Positions 31,537-43,122 of a DNA stretch of 64,000 nt are shown here, in pieces. The translations under genes and the position numbers were made by a program. This DNA comes from Paracamarosporium sp. OC-R06-R3. Its lineage: Eukaryota > Ascomycota > Dothideomycetes > Pleosporales > Didymosphaeriaceae. Where the stretch lies: the NCBI GenBank assembly GCA_019828545.1, contig JACVRA010000257.1, forward strand, positions 1 through 64,000, in the 5' to 3' direction. Positions within the stretch are counted from its first letter, which is position 1. The number at the start of each line of letters is the position of its first letter. The notes under the pieces are model-generated. The model did not search any database, had not been told where the DNA came from, and saw only the letters and a list, made by a program, of their open reading frames with translations.

Positions 31537-33569
31537 TCACGAGAATTTAGCGGCTCTATGGCCGCCGATTGGGTTCAGATTAGGGCTTGCTTTGCCGCCG
31601 CTACCCCAGGAGAGTCCGCTTAGTCGCTTGTTGCTCGTGCTGGATGTTGTCGACGCACCATCTCTGCCCTTGCTGTCGAGCCCCTCCTCCTCTTCCATGC
31701 TGAAAAGGCCCTGTTCTTCTTCGATCCTCTCGCGATTAATACTGCTGCTGCTGACAGCTCTGTCCATGCCAAGGCGTCCGCTTGGGTTTCCGATGTTGGG
31801 CGCGGAAGTAAGCCGGTTCATCCCTGGATGCATGGGAACGCTGGGTGGTGCACCTTCTTCCGAAGCACGCGATGAGAGCCGTGTGCGTTGCAATTGTTGG
31901 CTGATCATGCTCATAGAAGCTTGTCGTGGAGGTGAAGAGACGAAGGAATTAGCATCGTTTGTATGGGGCCGAGACATAGCGCGGAGTGACGGACTGGCGC
32001 CAGGATGTAGGGTGGAGTTGCGCAAGGGTGAACCCACATGTCCGAATTGCGACCCTATTGAACCGGATTCGAATCCTGACTCTTGCGTGGGTCGCTTGCC
32101 CCAGATAGACTGAAACCGGGAGGGTGATGATCCAGTTTTCAGGTCTGATGCAGTAGGAGAGGCGCCCAGCCTAGAAAAAGAGGTTCGATGTGAAAGCGAG
32201 TTGCTGTCGTTGTCGCCATGATCACGAGAAAATCGGCGCATCTTTTCCTGGGGAGTCAGCAAGTCGTTTAGCGAGCTTGGTAGCAGATCCTCTTCGAATT
32301 TCCCCAGGTTTTCTAAATCATCCCATTCATCGTTCATAGCAAGTGGCGGTCGTGCGCCGACACTCGAGGACATTATGCCCCTTGATCGATGCGCACCCAG
32401 TTCGGAGTGCATGATTCGACGTCCGGCGGGCTGTTCGACCGATTCAGGCGGGGAAGAACCTAACGCAGCAGCCATACTCCGGGAATTTTCGCCAAAAGCT
32501 GAATCGTGTAGGTTTCGAAGTGCTGGAGACTCGCCTAGGAAGGACGAGGGAGGAGAACCGGTAAGAAATTTGGCAGGAACAGATGAAGCAACAGGACCAT
32601 ACCGTGCCATATGAGAGACGCCCTGGCTGTCGAACGAAGCCGGCAGTTGCACGTCCATGACACTAAGGCCCTTTTGCACGGGTGAGATGGGCATCCGACC
32701 GTTCTCGTTTGGAGGAGAACCGTAGTTGGAACCCGGGTGAGACGAGAAAGTGGTGTCAATGGTGGGAATCATGTCGTATTGGTCCTTCTGGTTCCCAAGA
32801 TATTCATCCTGCGGTGTGTACTGGTATTGGGCGCTCACGGGTGCCAGATGGGCCATGGACAACAACGAGCTGTTGGGGGCAAGGTCGGGATGATGTGGGA
32901 TGTTCATGCGACCAAACGGGCCTCCGCCACCATGACCGCCGATGTTGTTGCGGTTTACGACGTGGCCGTTGGGGAGAATGTGGGCGAGCATGCACTTTGG
33001 GCCGAACTTGCAGTTACCCTGTGCACGTCAGCCTCGATGCTATTCGAACATTGACGAAGGGATTACCTTTGTGAAGTACTTGCATGGTGCGCGCTCCGTC
33101 AGCGGCTCGTCCGAATGCAGGAAGGGACAGGCTTTGCCGGCCTGGCAAGCTCCCTGGCGGTAGAATTTGCACGGCACATGCGAGGTACCTGGATAGTGGC
33201 GTCAGCGAAGACAGTGGGCGTGCCGGCGAGGCACATACTCTTGTTGTTCGGGGGGCTGCGCGGGCCGCCAAAGCCCATGTCACGCAGGTTCGCTCCATGG
33301 CCGTGTCCGTTGGTGCTCATGCGACCATGCGGCCCGCCTGGCACCGGCATGGGTCCGTTGCCGTTTGCACCCGCCATGCCGCCGTTGGAAGAGTTGTGTC
33401 TAAAGTCGGCCGAGGGGCGGTGGGAGATGCGTGGGGGGTTTTGCTGCAGGCTCGCGGGCGGCGGGTTGAGCTGGTGGGCGAAAGGGTCTTGTTGGAGTGG
33501 TGGGGGTGAGTGGTGGGGTTTGTCTGCGAGCCGCGGTTCCTGCGATTGTCGGGGCGCAAACGCCGTCAT
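31537..33569 (-). CDS. tandem CCCH zinc-finger protein
   Basis: Three exons (33239-33569, 33067-33188, 31537-33018) encode 644 residues. Two zinc fingers of the C-x7-C-x5-C-x3-H type lie at about 116-160: CKFYRQGACQAGKACPFLH and CKYFTKGNCKFGPKCMLAH, the second spanning intron 2. A Pro/Gln/Asn-rich N-terminus precedes them. A long disordered Ser/Pro/Gly-rich tail follows, with a possible conserved patch NDEWDDLENLGKFEEDLLPS near the middle. Tandem fingers of this spacing usually bind RNA, so a post-transcriptional regulator is likely. It resembles the fungal Lee1-type proteins, though I will not assign a name. Its upstream region is GC-rich and long. Confidence 0.88.
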
Positions 33570-34427
33570 GGTGGCGCCTGTGGAGGAGCGTCTGGTGAGG
33601 GCGAGAGCAGGATCCGGCGGACAGCCTCGCGCGCGAGGAAGTGAGAGCGTAGGAGAGGCCCCAGGCCTGGCGTGGGTATGAGGGAAGAGCGCACAGTCTA
33701 GGCCAGAAGCGGCCTAGGCGGGCGACGCGAAAGGCGACATGTATCGTCTCGCCTCGCCTCCGCACTCACCCCGGACAGACGAACCTCGCGTGTGCTCGCT
33801 TGGGGTCAGGGAGCGCTATCCGCGACGAGCGGTGGAGTCGTGGTGGACGGCAGAGGAGCGTGGGCGGTGCAGAGGAGAGAGAGGGTGCATGGCAGCTTAA
33901 GAGGGCTCCACGGCGGCACGTCACGCGTGGCCAAGCACCGGCATCACGCGAGAGGCAGGCGCGATACCCGTCGACGAGCCCGTCCGTCGTCCAGCCTGCT
34001 CGCTGATGATGTGAGCCTCGCCCAGCCCGAGCCTCGAGCTTCGAGCTTCGACGTCACCCGCCGCCCGGGCCGCGCCTTCCCGGCCTGTCTCAGACTCACA
34101 GCCCATGTGAGGGCTCGCGGGGCGCCTTCCAGCCAACCATGCCGCCATCACCAGGCACCTCTCCCCTCGCCCCTCGCCACGCTCAATCACCTGCGAGCCA
34201 CCGTCTGCACGAACCGTCTTGCACCATTGTGTGGCTGTGCGCTATGTACACGACAATCGACCATGTAATCCATATTCCCGCTATCGCTGCTATGCAATGT
34301 CCTCCCATATCCGTCCCAAACATTCATACATGCCTTGGCACAGCGCCCTTCGTGTCTCTACGTGCCCGGTCCAAAATCTGCACATGCCGTATTAGCGCCC
34401 CACCATGCCTCTCCTCTGATGCTTGTA
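33570..34427. other. GC-rich intergenic stretch
   Basis: Holds the promoter and leader of the CCCH gene and the 3' flank of the mucin-like gene. Long open frames on both strands are a by-product of high GC, and none shows a domain. Confidence 0.5.
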
Positions 34428-37400
34428 CTAACTGTGCCCGATGCGAAGGATGCCCGCCGAGCACGAGTTGTTGTACCAGTCCATGTGCAAGTCGTCCATC
34501 ATGAAAATCTGCGGTATCCCCAACTTGTTCGTATATGCGTTGAACTGGATCCCAGACAGCGCCTGAAACCCCTCGTCGAAAGCAACTTGCGTGAGCCGGC
34601 AGTTGATGTAGCCCCAGCACGGCGGGATTGTGACGTTCTGTTCCGCCACCAGTACTTCGTTCTTGAGTGTGTCGTCGTAGCGGTAGCCCGAGATCCGGAG
34701 CGTGCAAGCCGTGATCCCGTTCAAGGCACATCCAAAATACCCCGACCGAGCATTGAACCAGTAAGCATCCACCGCAGCGCGAGGACCCGCCCCGAACTCC
34801 CCTGGGAGCAGCGTTCCTGCAAACGCAGAGTTGGGTAGTAAGCTGCTGCCGACCGGTAGGAAGATGGCAACGTTTGGCTGCGACACTGCTGCGTACGGCT
34901 CCCACTTGTCGGGAAGATAGGCAAATCCGTTTGCATAGAAGAGATGGTGGTAAGGGTTCCTCATGCCACCTACCGGGAGGACATCGCTGTCTCCACCAGA
35001 CACGGTTGAATCATCAAAGCTAAGCGTAAAGCTGCCTGACTCTCCACACAATGACGGCTCTGGCTCTTCCACCGCTCTTGCCACTATCCGCGTCTCCGCT
35101 TGTGTAGCTGTGGGGGCAGCTGTATCCCCCATGCCAATCGTCGTGACAATGACCGTCTGCAACGTCGTGAGTTTCCGACTGCTAGACCCAGGCAATTCAG
35201 AGGAAGGTAGGTCTGAAACCTGTATATTGTCTTCAGCGTATGTTATATAGGGTATCCTCGCTTAGCTCACCGAAGTACTCGCAGACAAGTTCTGCAAGGA
35301 GGGTAATCCTGAACGAGGCGTCTGCCGACTGCTAGACTTGAACAACTCGAATGAAGGTAGCTCCGAAAGTGGCGTCTGCCGTAACGTACGAGTCGTTAAC
35401 GGTAGGTTAGTCCAATCTGGACCCGTTAATGACGGATAAACCCCAGTCCAGTAGGAGAGAGTAGTCGTGATAGCAGGTTTCGGGAAAACAAGGCTGAACT
35501 CTGTGTCGGCATATGCTAGTACTTTGGTCATCATTGCCGCCGTGGTCACCTCGACAGCTTCCGTTTTCGATGTGGGAAGAGGGGACATGACAGCACTTTT
35601 GGAGCTGGCCGAAGTGGTTGCACTTATTGGAACGCCTTGCGGGGTGGAAGTTGATCCGGTGCCCATGGAGGATGCTATAGATAAAGCACTCGAAGCGGAG
35701 ATACTAGTGGTAGGCAAGCTCTATACATTGAGTTCAGCAGTTGTGTTATTGGGTATCCTAGGGCAGCTCACAGAAGTGCTAGCAGATAAACTCTGGAGCG
35801 AAGAGATTGATATGGACGTCACACTTCTCGCTGTAGATGTGCTTGGTGATGCGCTCGAACTTGTAGTGCTGGCAGATGAGCCCTGCACAATGTGTTTAGC
35901 AGATATCGTATAGAGCGTAGGCGATAACTCACGACTCTCAAAGTGACTGAAGACGATAAGCTTGAGGTCTGCGACGAAGAAACCAGTAAAGAGGAGATAA
36001 TTAAAGAAGACATGCCACCAGATCCTGAAGGAGAGACGATGGATGAGGTCGCGACTGAAGAACTTATGCTAGAGCTCAATGAGGCTGTTGTGCTGGACGT
36101 TAAACTGACTGACGATGTGGTATTGATGAATCCAGGCAGCGGTGGATTCACGATCGGATTTGTGAAGGTGGCCGCTGTTGAAAATATTGAACTCAAAGAT
36201 ACCGTAGAGGGTTTAGTCAAGGTTAAGGTTGTAGAGGTTGAGCTAACTAACGTTCCTGAGATTGGGGTTCTGGTCAGGAAAGAGGAGAAGCCGTTGGAAA
36301 GTGTCAGAGTCACAGTAGAGTCTGACGTAACTCGTGTACTTTGTGTAATCGTGGAAGTTCTCACATCACTTCTAGGTGACGTCAAGGATAGGCTGGCGCT
36401 GGAGGTCAAAAGGGTCACTTTTGATGCCGTTTGAGTTGATGTGGTTGCAGAAGGAACAGCAGGACGACTAAGAGTTGTGAATGAATTCAACAAGGACGAA
36501 GTAGCGAGAGACGATGCTGTTGATGAACCTGGAATAGTAGGGATCCGTGGGGGAGTTTCCACAACCGAGGTGGTGGATGGCTTAGGCAAAGACACCGTGA
36601 ACTGTGTTGTTTCTCCACTCCTGAATACGCCTGTGGAAGGACCAGCAGGAGCAGTTATCGGTAATCCAGGTGGATTAGGCACAACCAATGAGGAACCCGA
36701 AGGATTACTAGGGGACATCGGCACATTGCCAGAGGACACGGTCGGTGGCAGGTTTGAAGCGCTAACCGAAGAAACCTCGTAAGGTAGCTTCATCGTGCCA
36801 GCAGGCGGCATAAAAGAAGATGCAGTCGCCGTTATAGAAGTAGTAATCTGAACACTTGATTGCACGGTTGGTGGTAACGATGGAGCTGGCGGAGGAGCTG
36901 GCGCTGATAGAATTACTCCAGTATTACCTGCTGGACTTGAACTTTGCGGCATATTCGAAAAAGCACCAGAGGAAGAAATTCCTGAGGTTGATGCAACAGA
37001 AGTTTTTATGACCGCCAGAGATCCTCTGGAAGTAGAAGGCCTATTACGCTCATGTATGATGAGCTCGAGTCCTAAAGTCCACATTTAAGAGGACTTACGC
37101 ATTAGGTCCATTCGAGGAGGAAACGACGACTGTAGACGTCCCAGCGGGTCCACTCAACATGCTCGTCATGGTAACAGGGGGATTCCTCGATGGTGATGAT
37201 TGTCCTACCTCGCTGGTCCGACTCGTTAAAGAGGAGAAGGTCGCTCCAGGCGGCACTATGGTATTGGTGGGGGGCGGTGAGCCAGGCAGGCTACCACCTG
37301 TCAAGATTGTTGATCCAGATGCGTACAAAGACGGTCCTATTGGTGGAGGCGATGCTACAGATGTATACAAAATGAGTTATACTGCCCTATATGTGTTGTA

Positions 37401-38320
37401 TAGAGAATGACATACGCAGATTTGGCGGCCTTCCTGCGCTCGACGATCTTGGAAGAGAAGGTGGCCCCGGCACAACTGCAGAAAAGGCTGTCCAACCATC
37501 AGCATGCTAAGTTGTACCACGAGGAAACTTTCAAAGTGAACATACACGTAGCAGATGAGCTGCCAGGTGGTGGTAGCAGCCCTGGTATGGGCGTCTGACC
37601 CGGTGACGGAGCGCTCGTGGTCCCTGTCGGCATGGGTGTCGACCGGAACGCCGTAGTAGCCACATTGCTGGATCGTGTAGGAGGTGCAATACTGTCAAGC
37701 CAGCGTGTAGTCCCATTGGCAACTGAATAGTAGTATGTGCCGTGATTTGGATCATTGGGCGCCTGGCCGACCAGGGACATGGTGACAATAGGGCCTGGTA
37801 TTGTGACATAGACAACGCTGCAGTCGACATCCTGCGCAGTAGCTCCTTTTACCATGTGTAGCAGGCCTTCTAACGCAGCCCAGCAGCCGAACAGGAACCC
37901 AACAAGTAGTACTAGAGTATACACCTGATCGACCCAATGCTCGGACCAGAGTAAACGGAAAAAGACGAAAACGAAGTCACGTATCCACCTGTATGTTCGG
38001 CAAGGCCACCATCTGCTGGGTCGGGGAAGCCAATTGGGACGTTGTCGTGGCCGATAATATGCCATTGGGCCTTTGGTAGGGAGTTCCTCTTGGCTTTCAA
38101 GGGAAGAGAGCCACGAGGACATACTGGGGGATGTTGGCTGCTCTGAGGCGCCGGGGCACAAGCTCATGTTGGGTGTTGTAGATTCGTGTGTGACGACGAT
38201 GCTAGAGGGCGTGGTCGAGGAACCGGCGGACGGGTGTTGGATCACAGCCTGCTTTTCGGCCGTGGTTTCGATCTTCTTGTTCTTGTTCCTTTTGCGGGCG
38301 CTGTTCTTCCCCCTTCCCAT
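34428..38320 (-). CDS. large type II membrane mucin-like protein with a conserved C-terminal ectodomain
   Basis: Seven exons (37546-38320, 37416-37487, 37099-37354, 35933-37040, 35772-35882, 35271-35720, 34428-35219) join in frame to 1,187 residues. A lysine-rich cytosolic N-terminus (MGRGKNSARKRNKNKK) is followed by one membrane span (about 133-157, VYTLVLLVGFLFGCWAAL), implying type II orientation. About 750 residues of Ser/Thr/Pro-rich mucin-like sequence follow, expected to be heavily O-glycosylated in the wall. The last 220 residues are a folded Cys-containing domain: CGESGSFTLSFDD, NPYHHLFYANGFAYLP, CALNGITACTLRISGY, FMMDDLHMDWYNNSCSAG. This domain recurs in fungal surface proteins, but I know no function. 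Exons 5-7 and their introns look tandemly duplicated. Confidence 0.75.
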
Positions 38321-38974
38321 GTCAGACGGGCGGACAAGAAAATGCTATAGCTAGGATATAGCGTCGAAAATGTTTAGAAAAGTGTGTTGCACAAGACTGA
38401 GATGCGGGTGCGGGTCCAAGACGTAGAGGTTGACAAGCAAAGCTCGCGAGGGCGCGCGCATTGTTTGTTTGGGCGCAGCAAGCAGCTTCTTGCCATTGCG
38501 GTGCATTGCGCTGGTCATGTCCAAGGAAGAGAAGGTGAGTGCGGCTGTGGAGGCAAGCGCAACGGGCGAGTTGGAGACGGGGGTGTTTGCAAACGTATCC
38601 TGCGCTGCGTTACCCCAGGACACGCCATGCGCACGCAAAAAGAAGAACAATATACGCCGGTCGTCGCATCGCGGGTGTTCTGGGCCGACACAGAGGTGGT
38701 GTGCGTCTGTCGTCACACGTTGTGGTCGAGACTGCATCCAGCTAAGCCGGTGGCCCAACGCACCTTCCGCAACCGTTACGGAGAGGAACCGCATTTGGCC
38801 ACTCTACTATCGCGAGCCAGAGCGCAATACACTAGATGACATTGTATATGTAGACGGAGATGCGAATCGAAACTAAGCGAAAGGGAACAGGGTGGGATGC
38901 AACGATAACAAATGCTCCGACCACACTACGGGGTGCGCTCGAGATTGGCTTAATATATCTATTTCCGGAGCCCA

Positions 38975-40988
38975 TCACGCTCTCACTTCCCACACGCGAA
39001 TCCGCCCAGTTTCCATGCCCACGGCTAGCAGCGCAAAGCTACCCTCTCTGGCCTCCTCCTCTGAGGGGTTACCCCACGCGACCGACGTGATCCTGCCGAG
39101 AGGAGTTTTCTGCGTGGGCCAGTTCCTGAACACCGTTGCCGAAGGTAGATGTACCAGCCTGAGGGCGGCGTTCTTCCAGCGACTAGCCATGGCAAGGACT
39201 TGTCCGTCTGGCGAGAACTCGAGGTGGGATACAGGTGTCGTCAGGTTATCGAGCGCTCGCAACGGCTTTGGAGTCTTGGGTATACCGCCATTGTTGTCAT
39301 CGCCGGCGTCGTCCTCACACCATGCCCTGCGGTCATAGATGTTGACAATGCCGCTGGAGCTCCCGACAGCCACCCACCTGTCGCCGCCGATCCATCCATC
39401 TCTTCCACTCTTTCCACCTACTGCAATTGTTGTGTTGCCTACGGCGCCTTCATCCATCCATCTTCCTACCACACCGTCATGTACACTCCACTCTGTCACT
39501 TCACCACTCTTGCCCGCAATCACTAGACCACTGCCATTGCCCCACCAGGTAAAGTCTGCAATGCCCCCCTTTGATTCGATGCGAGCTTGCGTCACCCACT
39601 GCAGTGTCCTTGCATCAAGAATATTCACGACACCACCACCTTTCTTCGAGGATCCGCGTAGAGCCATGTATTTTCCATTGGGCGATAACGCAAAAACCTC
39701 CATTGTGCGCTGCTCATGTTGATGACCGTACACACGAGAGACCTTCTCCACTGTGCCCGTCGCCAAATTCCAGACATGGAAGTACCGCCTTCGTGCACTG
39801 AGGAAGATCCGGGAGTCAGACGGCGAGGGATGGAAAGCGGTAGTAGTAAGTGGAGTACGCTTGATGTGAAGAGAAGTAAGAAGCGGGTTGGGGTTGTGAG
39901 GATCCGAAGGTTTTACGTGATGTAGTGAAAGCGTTGAGCTTGGACCGGAAGACAGAAGAAGCGGGTATGTAGGATGAAACGACAAGGAGGTTATTGCAGA
40001 CTGTTACAATGTTGTCAGCTAGGATGAAATTTAACAAAAATGGTGTACCAACCGGACCCGCTCCAGCCACATCCTTCAATCTTGCGATTTCTACCGTCCC
40101 AGCCTGCAACTTTCTTCGCTTTGCTGAGTTCCTTGATGTCCGCGAAAGAATATCTGCATCTTTCAGCAACCGGGCTAATGGCAATGTAGAGAGACCATCA
40201 TCATCCACGTCCATATCGCTAGCTGAGCCGATGTCGCTCTCATCATCTTTCATGTGTCGCCTCTTCCGTTTCGCCTTTCCGGTCGCTTGTACAGCCCAGT
40301 CAGGAACCGGGTAAAGCCGCTCGTACTGTCTGCGTAATCTGCGTACATATTCCTTTCCATTCACCATGTCGTCCTCTTCTGTATCTCTTAACTTCCTCAG
40401 CTGTGGCACCGAGGCCAGACTCACAACTAAGCGCTCATCATCGCTGTCTTCCCAGGCAGGCTTATCATCGTCATCTTCCGTCTCTTCTGCCCTCGCCACA
40501 GCAAGCGACTCTGCAGGCTGGGCGGTTGGGCCTGCATCGAAGAAGAATAAATCTTGATCCGCAACGTTGCCATAGTCCTCGCCATCCTCTTGCTCATTTT
40601 CAGAATCGTCCTCCAACGCAGCTCCCGATGGCGCTAACGAAAAGTTGTCTATGCCTTCTTTGAACCCTGCAGCATCACCAAAGATGATGCGTTCGAGTTC
40701 TTCCTCTTCCGCATCCTTTGGAAGTGTAGGCTTCTCTTTCTTCTTCGTAACTATCTCTACGCTTTCTTCTTCACTCGCTTCTTCTTGTCCTTCCGATTCT
40801 CCCTCATCGTCATCGAGTCCCTCTCGGTCTGGCTGCGCCGTGTTGTGCACAGGCTGTAGTGTACCGGCTTCCGTGTCGCTCGGCTCGGGGTCGAACAAGG
40901 GCTTGGACGGCGCTGATGCTTTCGATTGCGGGGGAAGATATCGCTTCAGGCTGTTTGCCTTGTGCGCAGCTTTGGTTGAGGGTGCCAT
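38975..40988 (-). CDS. utp18: UTP18-like U3 snoRNP WD40 protein
   Basis: Two exons (40053-40988 and 38975-40000; 52-bp intron) give 653 residues. UTP18 is a WD40 subunit of the UTP-B part of the small-subunit processome and works in nucleolar 18S rRNA processing. The N-terminal half is acidic and basic low complexity (EEESVEIVTKKKEKP, AWEDSDDERLVVSLA, RRQYERLYPVPDWA) followed by DDGLSTLPLARLLKDAD. The C-terminal half is a WD40 propeller with ITSLSFHPTYPLLLSSG, RRRYFHVWNLATGTVEKV, MEVFALSPNGKYMALRG, ESKGGIADFTWWGNGSGLVI, VSHLEFSPDGQVLAMAS and GRIRVWEVRA. The spliced junction (GAGP/SAITSL) matches the family. The start is the ATG at 40988. Confidence 0.93.
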
Positions 40989-41775
40989 TGGGTGGGTTTG
41001 CAACTGTAGGCGGAGCTGTTGCTAGCAGGCGCGAAAATTGTGGTTTGCGGAAAAAGTTGCAGGGATCAGGATAAGCTTTTTAGCTCGGCATGGCGGCTGT
41101 TATCGACACCCCCCGCATGCCTTGGAGGTCAGCAACACCAGATCACGTTTTGCGTACAAGTTGGCGTGTTGCATTTTCATGAATCCTGACATGTCTTCGA
41201 TGCACCCTAGTACAAGTTTTCTGCAAGAGGATCGCTTCGCTCCTCAACAACTGGGCTTGGCAATGATGCAATGAAGAAACCCTCTCAGCAGCTACCTTTG
41301 CAACTGAAATGCGCAATGCATTGCTTGTACGACTCTATGACTAAAAGCCTCATAAACCTGTACATTGCATCAAACAGATTCGCGCAACAATCGGCAGAGT
41401 CCGTTGCATTGCTTCTTCTCCACGTATCCACCATACTATTCCGAGCCCCGATCGGCACTCCGATGTACCTCTTCTCTCTATTTTACTCCACTGTGCCTGT
41501 AACCGCTTGTTATGGTTCGATATAACAATTGATTTTAGTTTTTAAGCCAAGCCATGTGATGTTCTTCAAGATATGTTTTTACCCCATTTGAATACTCCGA
41601 AGGGCGTGTTGATGAGTCATGTTGCTGCCGTTATAAGCAAGGGACCTCCACCGTTGCTTCTTGAACCAGCCCAAACATACTTGCAAGTTTTGATATCGAA
41701 CTCAACTCCAACACTCCCGACTCGAACTTTTGACAATCTTTCCCATTTACTGTTTTACGCATCGACACTACAACA
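40989..41775. other. divergent intergenic region, UTP18 and GNAT genes
   Basis: 787 bp between two divergent start codons. No coding content is recognised and no known regulatory motif stands out. Confidence 0.45.
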
Positions 41776-42497
41776 ATGCCAGATCCCAATCTCGCCGTAT
41801 CCCTACTCACGCCTGATGAGGCAGAAAGATACATGCACATCCGACACACCGCATTTAAGCACGACGTTAATAAAATATTCTATTTCAATCAGCACGAACC
41901 CTCACAAGCCACGCTGGATCGTGTCACGCAAGACATCCGCGATGCCATCAAAAAAGGCGTCCTCTTCATCAAGTGCGTCGACACCAGTACTGGCGAGATC
42001 ATAGCCGGTGCCCGCTGGTACAATCATCGCCCTAGGGACCCCAATGCCACCTCTCGCACTTGGGACGAAGTCAACGAAGGACTCAAAACCCCAAAACCGT
42101 ATACTGAGAGTAATCCGGAGGCGTTCCAAGCGTTCTATGACTTGTTTAATGAAAGCAAAAAGAAGCATATGGAGACCCGGCCGTATTGGGTATTGGATAC
42201 ATTGGTGACGCATCCGGACCATCACAGGAGGGGTGCTGGGGGCATGCTATTGAAGTGGGGAATTGAGAAGGCAGATGAGGCGGGGACCGAGGTGTATTTG
42301 GAGGCTAGTGAGATGGGGGTGCCGTTGTATCAAAGGTTCGGGTTTCAGCCTGTGGAAAACATAGCGCTGGATCTGAGAAAATGGGGTGGCACAGAGGAGA
42401 TCCGGTGGACGGTAAGTCATTGAAACATTGCTTCTCCTAAGGTAGTGCTGACGCTTGCTCTCAGTTAATGTTGAGGCCCGCCAAATCTTTGAACTGA
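41776..42497 (+). CDS. GNAT-family N-acetyltransferase
   Basis: Two exons (41776-42411 and 42465-42497; 53-bp GTAAGT...CAG intron) give 222 residues. The last exon adds LMLRPAKSLN, a short tail common in fungal members of this family. Without splicing the frame would run on only three codons. The acetyl-CoA binding loop is HHRRGAGGMLLKWG, preceded by the strand VLDTLVTHP, and the C-terminal GVPLYQRFGF block is typical. Early residues (VSLLTPDEAERYMHIRHTAF) fit the first strand and helix. It should transfer an acetyl group from acetyl-CoA to an amine, but the substrate is unknown. No targeting signal is visible. Confidence 0.88.
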
Positions 42498-43122
42498 CCC
42501 TTGCGATATTGCGGGTACGGAAAAGGAATCGTTAACGGGATCTTCGATTCCTTAACACAGAGTTCGATTAGTAGCCCACACAACTAGCAAATTACTTCAG
42601 AGTGTTCGACAAACTAAGACCCAGCACTGACAACTCGGAATGCAAAGGGAAACATCATCTTAATACATTCAGTTGGAATGCTGCGACGTTTGCACCGACC
42701 TGGCCTTGCATATTCGGTCTGCAACACAGGCCTCAATTTTATCCGGCTTCTCCGGGTGAGAAGGCAGCAAACCACACATTGCGTTGCTGTCTCGTGGCAT
42801 ACTACCTGGCCTTTTCCAAATGTATGAGCACTCATACGAGGAAAGATATCGTGGGGTATAAGACAGCACTTGCCGAACATGCGGTAGCCATGTGAGATGG
42901 GTAGACGAGAGTAGCATACGAACCTGTGTTGACGTGATCTTTTTGATTTGATGCGATCCCGCAGGAGAAGAAAAGATGACAAGAAAACAGCAATACCGAC
43001 CCGCTCTTTTTGTCAAACCATCCCTACAGCAAGAAAAAACGAGACCCCGATTCCATCGTCTGACCGTCTCCGAACCCTCATCCTTACTCGGCTATGCACA
43101 GGGGTTCTCGATATTCCGACCT
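42498..43122. other. intergenic between convergent genes
   Basis: 625 bp between the GNAT and fimbrin stop codons. No supported gene. Confidence 0.45.

Noticed and set aside
33570..34430. Long open frames on both strands in the GC-rich region
   Set aside because: High GC removes stop codons in all frames; the proteins are low-complexity Arg/Ala/Pro/Ser with no domain and most lack a sensible start.
35943..36782. Rightward open frames of 113-163 codons rich in Val/Glu/Asp
   Set aside because: They are antisense to the Ser/Thr-rich exon of the mucin-like gene; the complement of Ser/Thr codons yields such acidic and Val-rich frames.
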